Source: Muscardinus avellanarius
Taxonomy: Eukaryota > Chordata > Mammalia > Rodentia > Gliridae
Reading direction: 5' to 3'
Length of the DNA: 64,000 nucleotides
NCBI GenBank assembly: GCA_963383645.1
Contig: OY726572.1
Coordinates: 68,951,738 to 69,015,737, forward strand
Below, piece after piece: positions 10,956 through 22,742 of the stretch; positions within the stretch are counted from its first letter, which is position 1; the number at the start of each line of letters is the position of its first letter. The notes beneath the pieces are model-generated. The model did no database searches and was not told where the DNA came from. It saw nothing but the letters and a program-made list of their open reading frames with translations. A program made the translations under genes and the position numbers.

Positions 10956-12280
10956 AATAGAAATAAAGAAATAAGGGAAGAAGGAAGGAAGGACACCTAA
11001 AACCAAAACCGTGTACTGAAATGAGGTGAGCCGTTATTCTGTGTCTACCCTGAGCTGTTGTACTAACAGGTCTAATCCCATAGTTCCCTGGGGAAGAGGC
11101 AGGTTTCAGGCTTTTCACATACTTCATAAATATTTCAGCCAGTCTCGCAAATTTGGCAAAGACAACAGAAATTTACATGCCTGGAAGAGAAAGATTCTCA
11201 GTTCCATCAGATAAAAACAAGATGGGATGTCAGGCCACCAAAGTCTCCTGTTCATTTGGCGTGAGGATTGTGCCCAAAGCCAGTGAACCCAAGGCACCAG
11301 GCCGACAAATACAGCATAAGTTTTAAAAGAAAGGCAAGTAGCCAATGTTTGTTTGGAGAATTTATCCAGCTTTCCTGATAGTCTCCTGCTCGGGGGTATG
11401 CAAAGCGCGCTCTTGAACACTCTGTTCACACTAGGCAGTGCATTTCCCCCACTGCATAGCTTTGTCTACTGTCTCTGAAGCTTCAAGCTGCAAACTTACC
11501 TTCCTTTTCTTAGCGCTGGACACCAGGATCCAGACCCCAGGAAGGCCAGAGCCACTCAGTCTGTCCTGTTGGGTGGAAGGAAGGGCTCTCTGTGGTTTCC
11601 AGGCTGAACAGTATTTGGGGCATTGGAGATTGACTTCTGGGGCTTGGTGGCAGCCAGCCATGTGACCAGGATGGGGGAAGGGACACTCCTGCAGGGTCAG
11701 GGACAGATGCCTGGTTGGCTGAAGGACTAGGTAGAGCAGAGTCTGATTAGGGCTGGCTGCAGTCATAGGCACCAAATCTCTTCTTGGAACTGAACTTGGT
11801 AGTCTGTCTATGGCAGTGGTATAGGCCAGCCTAGCTTGTCAATGAGAGTTTATCTCTTACTGTAGTTTTTATCTCAGATCTTTTTGGGATTTCATCTTGA
11901 AGAAATGTTAGAACTGGAAAGGGGAAAAAAAACTTGGATGCGATCTAGCCCTACCCTAAAGTTTCCCACCTGTACTAGGGGAAACTGAGGCCCAGACAGA
12001 GGCAGCCAAATTCCCAGGAGCCTCCAGAGGCCCGGGCTTATTGTAATCTACTGGAGTGACCCCAATTTAATCAAAACTAAAGCTCACATGAAGGTCTTCA
12101 ACTTTTAGTGGTTAGAGCTTCAAGGTCAGCTAAGATGCAGATGGCAGATCCCATCACATTGCAGGTACCGAAAAGTGCAGCTGTTAGGCTTAGAAATGGG
12201 GCAGCCAGGACTCTGGTCAATGAATTTGTACACTCGTATGTATTTATGTTTAGATATTCCTATTTTGAGCATTTATTGTG
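10956..12280. other. Unassigned non-coding segment
   Basis: Contains open frames on both strands (for example 11124-11429 and 11431-11775 minus). They overlap each other and show no recognisable domain. Treated as non-coding. Confidence 0.4.
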
Positions 12281-12283
12281 TGC

Positions 12284-12476
12284 GTATGGGACTGGGGATA
12301 GAGCCCAGTCTCTTCTACCTCTGGGCTACACTCCCAGACCTATTTTATACTTTATTTGGAAACAGGGTCTCACTAAGTTGCTGAGAAGCAGCTGAGGCTG
12401 GCTTCGAACCCATGCGATCCCCCTGTCTCAGCCTCCCAAGCGCGGGGATCACAAGCGTGCGCCACCACGCCTGGCT
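12284..12476 (-). repeat. B1-dID SINE
   Basis: Reverse copy with the B1 start at caccacgcctggct near 12476. Confidence 0.8.
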
Positions 12477-12848
12477 ACTATTTCAATCTTCATAAAATGC
12501 TCCAAGATGATTTTTGTGGAGGGACCAAGCGACACCAAAAACTGAAGATACTTTTGATCTCAAAGACCTTGGAGGCTTCTCTGGACTCGAGCCATGGTCA
12601 CAGCCTTGCGGTTCACTGCTGGCTCAGCACCTGTAGAGGGTGGCTTCTGGCTGCTTCCTGACAAGAGAGGAGGTGAGAATAGCCAGGGAGGAAATGACAG
12701 AGGGAAGATGCTGCCTGCTAAGCGGCGGGATGGTGGAGGTAGAGGGAGGCGGTGGAAGCGGATGGCGGTGGGAGTTGTAGACAGAGGCGGAGGTATACAG
12801 TGAGGAGGTAGAGGCAGTGCTGGTGATGGAGGAAGGAGTTAGAAGTCC

Positions 12849-13246
12849 TGAGCCAGATGTGGGGGTGCACGCCTGTAATCGCAGTACTCGGGAGGCTGAG
12901 ACAGCAGGATTGCAGGTTCGAGGCCAGCCTCCGCAACTTAGCGAGGCCCTCAGCCACTTCACTGAATCTCTGTTCCAAAATAAAAAGTAAAATAGCCGGG
13001 CGTGGTGGCACATGCTTGAAATCCCCACGCTTGGGAGGCGGAGACAGGAGGATCACGCAGGCTCAAAGCCAGCCTTGCTCGCTTAAGAGACCCTGTTTCC
13101 AAATAAAAAAATATAAAATAGGTCTGGGAGTGTATCCCGGAGGTAGAAGGGCTTCCAGGAACCCCAGTACCACACACACACACAAAAAGTAAAATAGGGC
13201 TGGGGGTGTAACTCAGAGGTGAAACACCTGGATTCAATCCCCAGCA

Positions 13247-13249
<3 letters not shown>
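12849..13249 (+). repeat. Nested B1-dID SINEs
   Basis: A B1 half (12849-12990) is followed by a complete second-subfamily SINE (12993-13190). The older element's ID half then resumes at 13197. A younger copy apparently inserted into the A-rich linker between the B1 and ID halves of an older one. Confidence 0.8.

Positions 13250-13297
<48 letters not shown>
13247..13297. repeat. (CA)n microsatellite
   Basis: About 24 CA repeats at the tail of the preceding SINE. Confidence 0.95.
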
Positions 13298-13298
<1 letters not shown>

Positions 13299-13425
13299 GT
13301 CAAAATAGTAATATCTAAACCTAAATACATATGATTGTACAAACTCACTGACCACAGTGCTGGCCGCCCAGTTTCAAAGCCTGACAGCTGCACTTTTAGG
13401 TTCCTGCAATGTGATAGTGCTTCTC

Positions 13426-13531
<106 letters not shown>

Positions 13532-13670
13532 CTAAATGATGGGAGACTTTTGTTACTATTGTGCTGATTAGCATAGATAAACCCGACCTGCTGTCATTAT
13601 ACATGAGAACTGCAATTAGGAATCTGGCAAATCTTATCCTGTCCCCTAGAACTGTGTGATCTTTGTGGAA

Positions 13671-13675
<5 letters not shown>

Positions 13676-13722
<47 letters not shown>
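13676..13722. repeat. (CT)n microsatellite
   Basis: About 23 uninterrupted CT repeats. Confidence 0.95.
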
Positions 13723-13725
<3 letters not shown>

Positions 13726-13783
13726 GTTCCTACAACAGACTTTGCATGTATTAATTAGTGGCTATTAGAAGGGAAACCTAGAG

Positions 13784-14062
13784 CCAGGTGTGGTGGCACA
13801 CACTTGTAATCCCAGCATTTGGGAGGTTGAGACAGGGGGATGGCGGTTCACAGCCAGCCTCGGCTACTTAGTGAGGTCCTCTGCAACCTAGTGAGACCCT
13901 GTTTCCAAATAAAGAATAAAAAATAACATAGGGCTGGGGGTATAGACTGGAGGTAGAAAAGCCCCTGGGGTCCACCCCCAGTACGACACACAAAAAAGGG
14001 CTGGGAGTGTGGCTCAGAGGTAGAAGCCCCTAGAGTCAATCTCCAGTACCTTAAAAAAAGAA
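13784..14062 (+). repeat. B1-dID SINE with a second ID unit
   Basis: B1 half, ID half at 13931-13990, then a further ID unit at 13998-14052. Either tandem ID duplication or an extra fragment. Confidence 0.75.
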
Positions 14063-14562
14063 GCATTTTTAGTATCAGTGAATTAAAGAGACTACATGGA
14101 GAGATCGGCCTCCATGATTTCCAGATTTCCTTCCATCTCCACTATCCTACGATCCTATAAGTCTAAGCGGGTTTGTCTCTGGGCCAGAACAAACATATAT
14201 TGGTGGAACTGGGTCAGATGTGGGAGGCTCAGTGAACAATTCCCTAATCTCCTTCTTTTCCTGTTTTCAACCCAGTGAAGACCTCTCGTCTCCAAGCATC
14301 TCCTTTCTCTTCTCGCCCATGCCAGTCCCTCTTGGCTTCCTCCACTTCCCCTTCTAGCTCGGACCTCCTGATGCGCCCCTTCATCTCTTCCCTCATCCAT
14401 ACGCAGAATCTCTTATTCTTGCCCTGCTGACCTCTCGGTCTAAATCAGCTCCTCCACTAACTTTCTCCTCGTGCACTAAGCTCTCGTTCATTTCTGGAGA
14501 AAGCCAGTCTTCAGTGTGAGTGGACACAGCCACAACACAGTCGGTACACTGAGCTACAGAGG

Positions 14563-14563
14563 G

Positions 14564-14605
<42 letters not shown>

Positions 14606-14641
14606 TGCACGCGTGCATGTGTGTGTGCTTGTGTGTGTGTG
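14563..14641. repeat. (GT)n / (GC)(GT) mixed microsatellite
   Basis: Alternating purine-pyrimidine tract with GCGCGTGCACGCGTGCATG interruptions, a Z-DNA-prone composition. Confidence 0.9.
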
Positions 14642-14849
14642 TTGGAGAGAAGGAGAGGGAGAAGTCTAGTCCCAGGATGTCTGTGGCCAGCTCCATTCCT
14701 TCCCTTCCTTGTGGTTTAGTTTTGTGAACCAAAAGAATGCTGAGGGAAGCCCTGGCCACTCCCCTCTCCTTCCCCCCGTCCTCTGGCCATGTTACTGCCA
14801 AGGAGGCTGCTTGACCAGCTGGTTCTGGCAGGGCAGTAAACGCTCAGGG

Positions 14850-15087
14850 TGATTTTATTTTATTTTATTTTATTTTATTTTATTTATTTTATTTTATTTT
14901 GTGGTACTGGGGTTCCTGGAAGCCCTTCTACCTCCGGGCTACACTCCCAGACCTATTTTTTACATTTTTTTATTTGGAAACAGGGTCTCCTAAGCCAGCA
15001 CGTGCAGCTGGCTTCGAACCTGCGTGATCCTCCTGTCTCTGCCTCCCAAGCGCGGGGATTACAAGCGTGCGCCGCCACGCCCGGCTC
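14850..15087 (-). repeat. (TTTTA)n tail and young B1-dID SINE
   Basis: A pentanucleotide-expanded tail at 14850-14900 precedes a nearly perfect reverse SINE. The target word ctcagggtgatttta occurs at about 14842 and again at about 15085, so this is a recent insertion. Confidence 0.9.
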
Positions 15088-15099
15088 AGGGTGATTTTA

Positions 15100-16190
15100 A
15101 CCCTCCCTCACCACCAGACTGGTAACAACTGAGACTCCTGCACTGGCTTGGAGATAAGAAAAAGATTGCCCCAGTGGTCCCCAGCCACAGGTGTTTTCTT
15201 CTCCTGGAGATACTGGGCAATGTCTGAAGATATTTGGGGTCGCAGTGGGGATAGGGTCCCTATTGGAGGAAGGGGACAGATAGGCCAAGTATGCTGCTAA
15301 CAGCCTACAATGCACAGGTAGATCTTCAAACAGAGAATTATTGGAGCCCAACTGTCAACAGTGCCATGGTCAAGAAATCCTGGATTAGACCATTCAGGCT
15401 CCTCCAGCCCTAGCTCTAACCCAGGCAAAGGAATAGAACATGGGCCCCCTCCCCCGTGCCCATTAGGATGCTACCAAGAGGGGAAGCCAAAGATTTAGTA
15501 ATCTGTACCATCTGTCCTCTGCCTCGGTTTCCTTTGCAGACCATGCACACAGGGACAGGCTCCCTTCCATCTCCTGGCTGCATGCCACCTGAATCCCACC
15601 CAGGTTCAACAGCCGGCCGGGCTTGGGCAGGTTTGATCAGGACCCTGGGATGGGGGGCGAAGTTCCTTGAAGACAGAAGACACGTTCTACCCTGGAGAGG
15701 CCTGCAGTATGCAGCCCTTGTTAGTGGGACGGACCGAGGAGTCATTTCAGGGGCCCTGGCAGACTTTTCTAGAAGCTTTACCTATGTGAAAGGGGTCCCA
15801 CTCGCCCCAAGTTGGACAAGACTTGCTCAAGTGTGTACGATCATTTTTGAGCTTCCAGATTACTGGTGCCAGCTTTGGCAGGTGGTACAGTGACTGGCCG
15901 CCCTAGATTCTTGCCGGCTTTCGCTGCTTTTGAACCGTATCCAGACACCGTGATGGTGTCAGAATGCCACGGGAAGGCAGAACAAGATGGGATATGGGAG
16001 ACAGAAGCTAAGAAAGCTCACGAGGCCGCGCCAGGTTAGGCTGCGGACGGGTGTCCTCCCGCCTCATCTCTGTCTACGCCCTCACTGCTGCTGCGGCCCG
16101 TGGCTGTGGCTCACTCTGCACCAGCCACGGTTCTGCGGCTCCTTGAACACCCCAGCTCCTTCTCCAGCCCCCAGCATGGCCTGCGCCCTT
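15100..16190. other. Unassigned GC-richer segment
   Basis: GC-richer than its surroundings, with an ORF at 15456-15893 plus and overlapping ORFs minus. No domain was recognised and no paired splice signature was found. An untranslated or unknown exon cannot be excluded. Confidence 0.3.
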
Positions 16191-16194
16191 ATTA

Positions 16195-16660
16195 TATTCA
16201 ACTTTCTGGTCAAATGCCATCTATTCAAAAGCACCTTCCCTGACCAGTCCACCTAAATCGTTCCTCTCTGTCCTTAACTCTGGGTTCTGTGTATATATAA
16301 CACTTCTATCCCAAACCACATCCTATGCTTATTTGTTTGTCTATTGGCTGCTCCTCTGATTGAGCAAGGCCTCTGTTGAGTTCACTGATGTAGCTTTGAT
16401 ACCAAAATAGAAACAGAGACTGGCTCATAAGTGGTTGGGTTCAAATGCCAGCTCTACAACCTGTGGGGATCTTGAGCAAGTTACTTTTGTCTGTTTGTTT
16501 GGTTTTACTTTAATTTTATTAACTGAAAAAAAATGGGAGCGATAATCATATCCACCTTTATCTGATTGAATCAATGTATGTGAAACTCCAGATGGGTGTC
16601 TGACCCACAGGGAATCATGAGTATTGACTAAACATTATTATAATCATTATGCTCTCAGGA
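16195..16660 (+). repeat. MIR/L2-like fragments
   Basis: The stretch from 16430 (gttcaaatgccagctctacaacc, gagcaagttacttttg, gataatcatatccacc) follows the MIR core order. 16195-16400 resembles an L2 3' end. Old, with an internal T-rich insertion. Confidence 0.55.
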
Positions 16661-17165
16661 AGCTGACATGTGAACTCTGAGGAGGTGCGGAGGGGGATAA
16701 ATAGTATTTTAGCAGCTTGCAGAAGTAGAGCGGTCTCTGTTGCCTCTCTGGGAACCCACAGCCCCTGCAAGCCCTGACCTGAGTCCTGGTCTCACCTCAC
16801 CCCTGCTCTCTGCTGCCCCCTGGAGGTCTACAACAGCGGCCAACTGAGCGCCCGTAGTGGTAGGGACTTCACAGGTTATGACTTCCACAGAGAAATCGGA
16901 GGCTTTGCTGGATGACAGCCCCTCTTTGTAAGCAAGCCAGAACCTTGGGGTGACAAGGTTGGTCCATGGCAAAGCCGCCACTGGGGTCATGGTTTGGCAA
17001 ACGTGATTGGAACTCAGTAAGGCCATAGAGGAAGGGGGAGTGCCTGGGAACTCCTCCTGGACACAAACTCAGAGAAAGCCGCCTCTCTGGAGGCATCTGG
17101 GGGCAGGTGCATAAATGAGAAACTGGGGGAACCAATATTGCCTGATTAAAAGATATTGTGGGGAT

Positions 17166-17352
17166 GCTGGGCATGGGGGCACACGCCTGTAATCCCAGTA
17201 CTTGGGAGGTTGAGACAGGAGGATCACAGGTTGTAAGACAGCCTCAGCAATATAGCAAGACTCTCAGCAACCCAGAAAGACCTTCTTTTTAAACAAAAAC
17301 ATAAAAAGGGCTGGGGTGTAGCTAAGAGGTAGACTGCCCCTGGGTTCCATCC

Positions 17353-17404
<52 letters not shown>
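17166..17404 (+). repeat. B1-dID SINE with (CA)n tail
   Basis: Forward SINE at 17166-17358 followed by about 22 CA repeats where the A-tail would be. Confidence 0.85.
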
Positions 17405-17406
<2 letters not shown>

Positions 17407-17529
17407 TCATGGGGGAAAATATTTCATTTTCAACAGTTACAGAACCACAAAAACACCTAGAAATAAACTTGCCTAGAAATGGGTGTCTTATATGGGGCTC
17501 TATGAAAAACTTTTTAAGAAGTGTGGAAG

Positions 17530-17717
17530 GGCCGGGCATGGTGGCGCACGTTTGTAATCCCCGTGCTTGAGAGGCGGAGACAGGAGGATCCCACAGGTTT
17601 GAAGCCAGCTGCGCTGGCTTAAGAGACCCTGTTTCCAAAAATAAAATAAAAAAGTATAAAATAGGTCTGGGAGTGTAGCCCAGAGGTAGAAGGGCTTCCA
17701 GGAACCCCAGTACCACC

Positions 17718-17806
<89 letters not shown>
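17530..17806 (+). repeat. B1-dID SINE with (AAAG)n tail
   Basis: Second-subfamily SINE at 17530-17717 followed by about 22 AAAG tetramers. The word aagtgtggaagg flanks SINE plus tail, showing that the tetramer grew from the SINE tail. Confidence 0.9.
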
Positions 17807-17959
17807 TGTGGAAGGAGGTGCCATATTCTTAGATAGGGAAGCTGAGTAGGGCAAATGTGTTAAATATTCAGAAATTTATACACATTTTAAATATAATCCC
17901 AATGGCGCTAGAGGAGGATAACCAAAACAAACAAACAAAAAAGGCTAAAACATCATCTT

Positions 17960-18225
17960 AGAACTTACTGAGCATTTACCATACGCCAGCCTTGGCTGAG
18001 AGCTCTGTGTACTCTACCTCAGTTAATGCTCACAGAACCCTCTGAGGGCACCATTCCTAGTCATGAAGGGCAGGTTTCAGCAGTGGTTACGAGCAGCAGG
18101 TTGCCCAGCGTGTGGCGCACACTCGACTGGTGGGAACTATTATTCTTCCCATTTGTAGATGAGGGAGCTAAACCTTAGGATAAGTTCACATAGCTGATAA
18201 ACGGCTGAACTGGCCTGAAGGAAGG
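17960..18225 (+). repeat. MIR fragment
   Basis: Contains ctcagttaatgctcacagaac, an actattattcttcccatttg stretch and gatgagggagctaaacc in MIR order. Confidence 0.6.
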
Positions 18226-18571
18226 CGGTAGGGAGATCTAAGAAATCACAAAGTTAATGCAGGAAGCACATCTTAGAACACAGCACTTGTTTACGCCTTG
18301 TGGAATCGTGTTCTGAAATATTATCCAATGCTTCCCCAAGCCTGGTATTTCCTTTACCTCCTCCTTTCTCCCATTCAAATAGTCAAGGTCATTCTGAGCT
18401 CAGTGCCTCGGGAAGGAGTGTGGAAATGCTAAGAGGTAAAGGAGCCTCTTCCCTTAAATGAATAGGAAAGACCTAAGTCTAAAGTACTGAGAAATTGTCA
18501 TAAAAAAGATGAAGGCCATCCCACTCCCTCGCTCAAGAGGGTCCCCAGGGCAAAGACGAGAGTGGGAGAGG

Positions 18572-18790
18572 GCTCACTGGGTGTGGTGGCACACACTTGC
18601 AATCTCAGTACTTGGGAGGCTGAGACAGGAAGAATGTAGGTTTGAGGACATTCTCAGTAATTTAATGAGGCAGTCAGCAACCTAGTGATAGCCTGTTTAC
18701 AAATAAGAAATAAAATCGGTCTGGGGGATAGCTCAGAGGTAGAATTCCTCTAGGTTCAATTTCCAATACCCCCCCCCCACACACACACAG
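18572..18790 (+). repeat. B1-dID SINE
   Basis: Forward copy ending in C-run and CA repeats near 18770-18789. Confidence 0.8.
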
Positions 18791-19330
18791 AGTTGGAGGG
18801 GGCTGAGACGTCAGGGCTGGTCCTGGGGACCGGGCTCTTGGTCCCTGGGCTGACCTCAGAGGCAGCATCCTTTGTGGATCTGTGGGTCTGAGAGGAAAGA
18901 GAGGGTATGTCTTACTTCCAGGGAGAAGGAGAATGGCTGCTGGGTGTATCTGGGCCAAGAGGGCCCCAGGAAGCTCATGAAACAGCATGAAGAGGTGGAA
19001 AGAAATGTTGATCCCATCATGACCTGCAAGGCACCAAGGACCACGAACCAAAATGGGATAAGGACAAAGGGCACTAAGAAGAGGGGCCTTTGTAGGTCCC
19101 AAGGGTCTAAAACCCTAAAGTCTACCCTGACCCAGCCCCAAGATGGAAACTGCAAAGGAAACTCAGAACCAGCCAGGATTTTTAAATGGGGGCTCACAAT
19201 ACAGGTGAAGGAGAGTTTTAGAAATAAACTGCATACTTGAGTTTAAGGTCTGAAACTGGTATTCTAAAGAATAGATTTTAATTTATTTATTATTATTTTT
19301 CTCAAAAAAAATAAAACGGTAGTGTTGAAA
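18791..19330. other. Unassigned non-coding segment
   Basis: A 122-codon plus-strand ORF (18872-19240) overlaps minus-strand ORFs of similar length. It has no domain or splice evidence and is considered chance. Confidence 0.35.
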
Positions 19331-19333
19331 CCA

Positions 19334-19770
19334 GCTATGCTGGCACACACCTGTAATCCCAGTGCTTGGGAGGCTGAGACAGGGGGGTCGCAGTTTCAAG
19401 ACCAGCTTTGGAAATTTAGTGAAACTCCCCTGCAACCTAGTGAGACCCTATATCAAAATAAAAAATAAAAAGCGGGTGTGGTGGCGCACGCTTGTAATCC
19501 CAGCATTCGGGAGGCTGAAACAAGAGGATCGCTCTTTGTGGACAGCCTCAGCTACCTAGTGAGGTCCTTTGCAACTCAGTGAGACCCTGTTTCAAAATAA
19601 AGAATAAAAAATAGGGCTGGGGATATAGCTTGGAGGTAGAATGCCCCTGGGTTCCATCTCCAGTGCTACAAAAAAAAATTAAAAAATTTAAATTTAATTT
19701 AAAAAAGGTCTAGGGGTGCAGCCTGGAGGTAGAATGCCCCTGGGCTCAATCCCTGATACTACAAAAAAGG
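19334..19770 (+). repeat. Tandem B1-dID SINE cluster
   Basis: A B1 half (19334-19465), a complete SINE (19472-19680) and an extra ID half (19705-19768), all forward. Confidence 0.75.
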
Positions 19771-19828
19771 ACAACTTGCATGTGATTTGTCTTGGACAGT
19801 CAGCATCGACTCCTGTTATCTGGATCTC

Positions 19829-20074
19829 CCTTCCTTCCTTCCTTCCTTCCTTCCTTCCTTCCTTCCTTCCTTCCCTGTGTGCAATTCTGGGGATTAAACC
19901 ACCCAGGAGTATCCTACCTCTGAACTACACCCCAGCCCTATTTTATTTGGAAACAGGGTCTCTCTAAGTTACTCAGCACCTCGTTAAGTTGCTGAGGCTG
20001 ACCTCAAACCTGCAATCCTCTTGTCTCAGCCTCCTAAGTAGTAGGATTATAGGCGGGCACAACCAGGCCCAGCC
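19829..20074 (-). repeat. (TTCC)n tail and B1-dID SINE
   Basis: About 11 TTCC tetramers at 19829-19875, then a reverse SINE ending near 20074. Confidence 0.85.
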
Positions 20075-20590
20075 CATCTGGGTTTCATTCTCAAGAAGGT
20101 TCTAGTTTGGGCAATAAATTATGTGGATGATATTTACAATTTTAAAGACGAGAGTGGTCCTGAGGGTGCGCCAGCTCTGATGTAGCCCCACACAACTGAA
20201 GGCTTTCCACCCAGGTGTGGCTGGAGGCCAGCGGGGCCAGGAAGCTGAGCCTCTGCAAGGACCAGGAACCTCGGCTGAGTGGGAACAGAGGTCAGATAAG
20301 GACGGAGCAGGTGGTGGGAGCCAGAAGGGGTTACGATGAGGTCAAAGGTCAGATTTTTTAAGAAGATGGGGGGGTCGGAGTAAGATGTTAGAGTTTATCA
20401 TTTCCGAGATGGAGCAGCTGAGGTTGGCAGCACAGCTTGGGTTATGACCACGAGAACAGGTAGGAGAAATGGAGGCCAGGTTCCTATCTTGGAACAGAAA
20501 TTGGGGGAAGATACAGAAAGAGGTAGGATTTATCTCTCTTACTTTTTAAATTTTGTGACTATTTTGTTCCTATTTTAAAAATCTGTAAGT
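20075..20590. other. Unassigned non-coding segment
   Basis: No long ORF and no recognised repeat. Confidence 0.4.
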
Positions 20591-20593
20591 AAA

Positions 20594-20820
20594 CCAGGCG
20601 TGGTGGTACACACTTATATTCCCAGCTATCAGGAGGCTGAGGCAAGAGGATTGCAAGTTCGAGGCAAGCTTGGGCAACTTGGTGAGGTCTGTCTCAAAAT
20701 AAAAGAGAGAAGGCTAGGGGTGTAGCTGAAGATGTGGCTCTGTGGCAGAGTGTTTACCTAGCACGCAGGAGGCCCTGGGTTCCAACCCTAGGACCACAAA
20801 GTGAATGAATAAATGAATGA
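20594..20820 (+). repeat. B1-dID SINE with older-type ID
   Basis: Forward B1, then ID with the cagagtgtttacctagcacgc loop, then a (GAAT)n-like tail. Confidence 0.75.
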
Positions 20821-21069
20821 AAAAGAAAAAAATCTGTAGATACAATTCAAATTTAAGGGCCACCTTAAATTTGGAAAAGGACAAGGGAAACCTAGCCACC
20901 TTGTCCATAGCTTCTTCTACACAGAGTATGGAATCATTTTATCAAGTCTTAAAAACCCCATTAGTAAAACAAACGGCCCTTAAGCATTTGAAAAGAAGAT
21001 AGAACTAGCTCATTTAAAGAAATCAAGAGGGTTGTCAACAGCAACCGTGGAGGGAGTGGGCCCTCAACA

Positions 21070-21086
21070 CGCAACACACACATACA

Positions 21087-21137
<51 letters not shown>
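21070..21137. repeat. (CA)n microsatellite
   Basis: About 34 CA units with two TACA interruptions at the left end. Confidence 0.95.
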
Positions 21138-21141
<4 letters not shown>

Positions 21142-21447
21142 CAGTGAGCCCGCACAGGGACGTGTCCTCAAAAGGACCACGTGGGTGGTGTTTATATGAC
21201 CTTAAAATGCACATATCTTTGGGTAGCAAAATCTCTCTGTCTAGGAAGTTATCTCACAGACACACTCCCACCTGTAGGGATGGGAAGTCACTGTTTGTCG
21301 GGGGCAGAGCTTCAGCTGATGAAAAGGTTAATGGATGGGGGTGATAGTTGTTTGTGAATGTACTTAATGCCATTGATGTATACACTTAAAAATGGTTAGA
21401 GTGGTAGATTTTATGTTAGCCTTACTTTAGAAGGAACAAAATATTTC

Positions 21448-21453
21448 TTTATA
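21448..21453. repeat. 5' target-site duplication TTTATA
   Basis: Six bases directly before the TG of the 5' LTR, identical to 31452-31457. The intact duplication shows an undisturbed integration. Confidence 0.95.
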
Positions 21454-21976
21454 TGCCAAGACATCCTGCTGCCTCGGCATCTATGTGTTGAAGACCCCCA
21501 CTCCACATAGGTAATCTGGCAAGAACGCCCCGAGAAAGAGGTATCGTCTCTGGCAAAAAAATATCCCCCACTTTTAGATATCCTTCATAACTATTATTCT
21601 CTTGGTATTCTTTTAACTCTCTACACGAATTGCTCTGATGATGTGAGATCAGAAATTGAGTCCGTGGAAATAAATCTCTAATAATTTGTCTAAAACGTTC
21701 TTGGCTTTGCTCAAAAGTAATGAAAAAACTGGCCAGAACTCAGATGCTGTAATAAGCATTCCAGCTGCAGCAATTACAAAGGGTCTCTGACCCTCACTAT
21801 CACTAACTTAGGTTAAGCTATTAACTCAGGTAAGGTAGTTCAGTTTAAGGAAACTTTGTTTACCCTTGAGATCCTGCCTAGAGACAGAGAAGATAAAAAA
21901 CCTTGTGTGTGACCTTAAAGCAACTTAGTTGATAAACAACTTAGTTGCCCAAATACAATAGACTCAAGGAAAAAGA

Positions 21977-22240
21977 TTGGTGACTTTTACGCCCAGTGTA
22001 AATATTCCTGAAGACAGAGAGGCTGACCGCATGGTTAATGAATATGACAAAATAAAGGACAGACGTTCTAAATATATATGTATGAAGGAAAGGAAATACC
22101 GTGTAAGAGTAAGAAAAGCATTTTTGCATGAAGAAGAGCTTATCATAAGAAAGTCCCAACCGGGAGAGAAAGGAATTAGAAAGTTAGAAGCAAGTTGCAG
22201 AGGGTTTGTGACAGAGAAATGGGTTATTAAAGATGGTTAG
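21977..22240 (+). CDS. Hypothetical 87-codon ORF in the U3 of the 5' LTR
   Basis: Lysine/arginine- and glutamate-rich predicted product with no recognised domain, and a basic patch at residues about 29-46. An identical copy is in the 3' LTR (30481-30744). Identity between copies reflects LTR duplication, not selection. A second ORF (22233-22463, 76 codons) overlaps its last bases in another frame and has a hydrophobic middle. MMTV carries an accessory gene in its LTR, which makes an LTR gene plausible, but I see no similarity that supports such a call. It could equally be a chance ORF. Confidence 0.3.
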   Translation: MVTFTPSVNIPEDREADRMVNEYDKIKDRRSKYICMKERKYRVRVRKAFLHEEELIIRKSQPGEKGIRKLEASCRGFVTEKWVIKDG

Positions 22241-22463
22241 ACTTTTAATAGGCTTATTGTCTAAAGAAGAGTGTTCAGCAGTCAAGGAAATATATCTGAC
22301 AATTAAAACCAAGAACTTTGTGGTGTTGTTTGTGGTATTTTGTCTGCAAAACTGTGTTGTGAGTTTGCTTAAGCTTTCAGATTTAGGAGATAAAATGCCA
22401 ACACCTGGAGAAACTTTATCACATCCACCTGAATCACCACATCTCCCCACACTTGCTATATGA
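22233..22463 (+). CDS. Hypothetical 76-codon ORF in U3, overlapping the previous one
   Basis: Its start overlaps the stop of the 87-codon ORF (ATGGTTAG). The predicted product has a hydrophobic stretch at about residues 28-48. It is duplicated in the 3' LTR (30737-30967). No family recognised; may be chance. Confidence 0.2.
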   Translation: MVRLLIGLLSKEECSAVKEIYLTIKTKNFVVLFVVFCLQNCVVSLLKLSDLGDKMPTPGETLSHPPESPHLPTLAI

Positions 22464-22719
22464 ACTGAGCCCAAAAGATGGAAAGTTCCAGGAAAGTTAA
22501 AGAAGATTCCCCAAGAAACCGCCAAGCCTTGGGCATGCCTGTTTGGAACTGCTTATCTGCAAAACCTGAGAAAGAATCCGAAGGGAGTTAATCTCTCGAA
22601 GATCAACAGCCAGCTGAAGGACTAGTTTTATTACCTTTGTTTACATGTCATTCATTATCATTTCACAGTGATTGCATTCACCCCCCTTTTCTCTTATTAT
22701 TAACCTTACTGGTGAAGGG

Positions 22720-22726
22720 TATAAAT
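22720..22726 (+). promoter_or_regulatory. TATA box of the 5' LTR
   Basis: TATAAAT within ggtataaattt, expected to place the transcription start near 22745-22752. Same motif at 31224-31230 in the 3' LTR. Confidence 0.75.
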
Positions 22727-22742
22727 TTCTTGGAGTTTTTGT

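Noticed and set aside
15456..15893. 145-codon plus-strand ORF
   Set aside because: In GC-richer DNA where long chance ORFs are expected. An opposed ORF covers it and no family was recognised.
18872..19240. 122-codon plus-strand ORF
   Set aside because: Opposed by two similar-length minus-strand ORFs. Composition is unremarkable and there are no splice partners.
22184..22525. 113-codon minus-strand ORF in the LTR as an antisense viral gene
   Set aside because: Cysteine-containing but without basic-zipper or other known features. No promoter evidence. Mentioned only as part of the LTR ORF finding.
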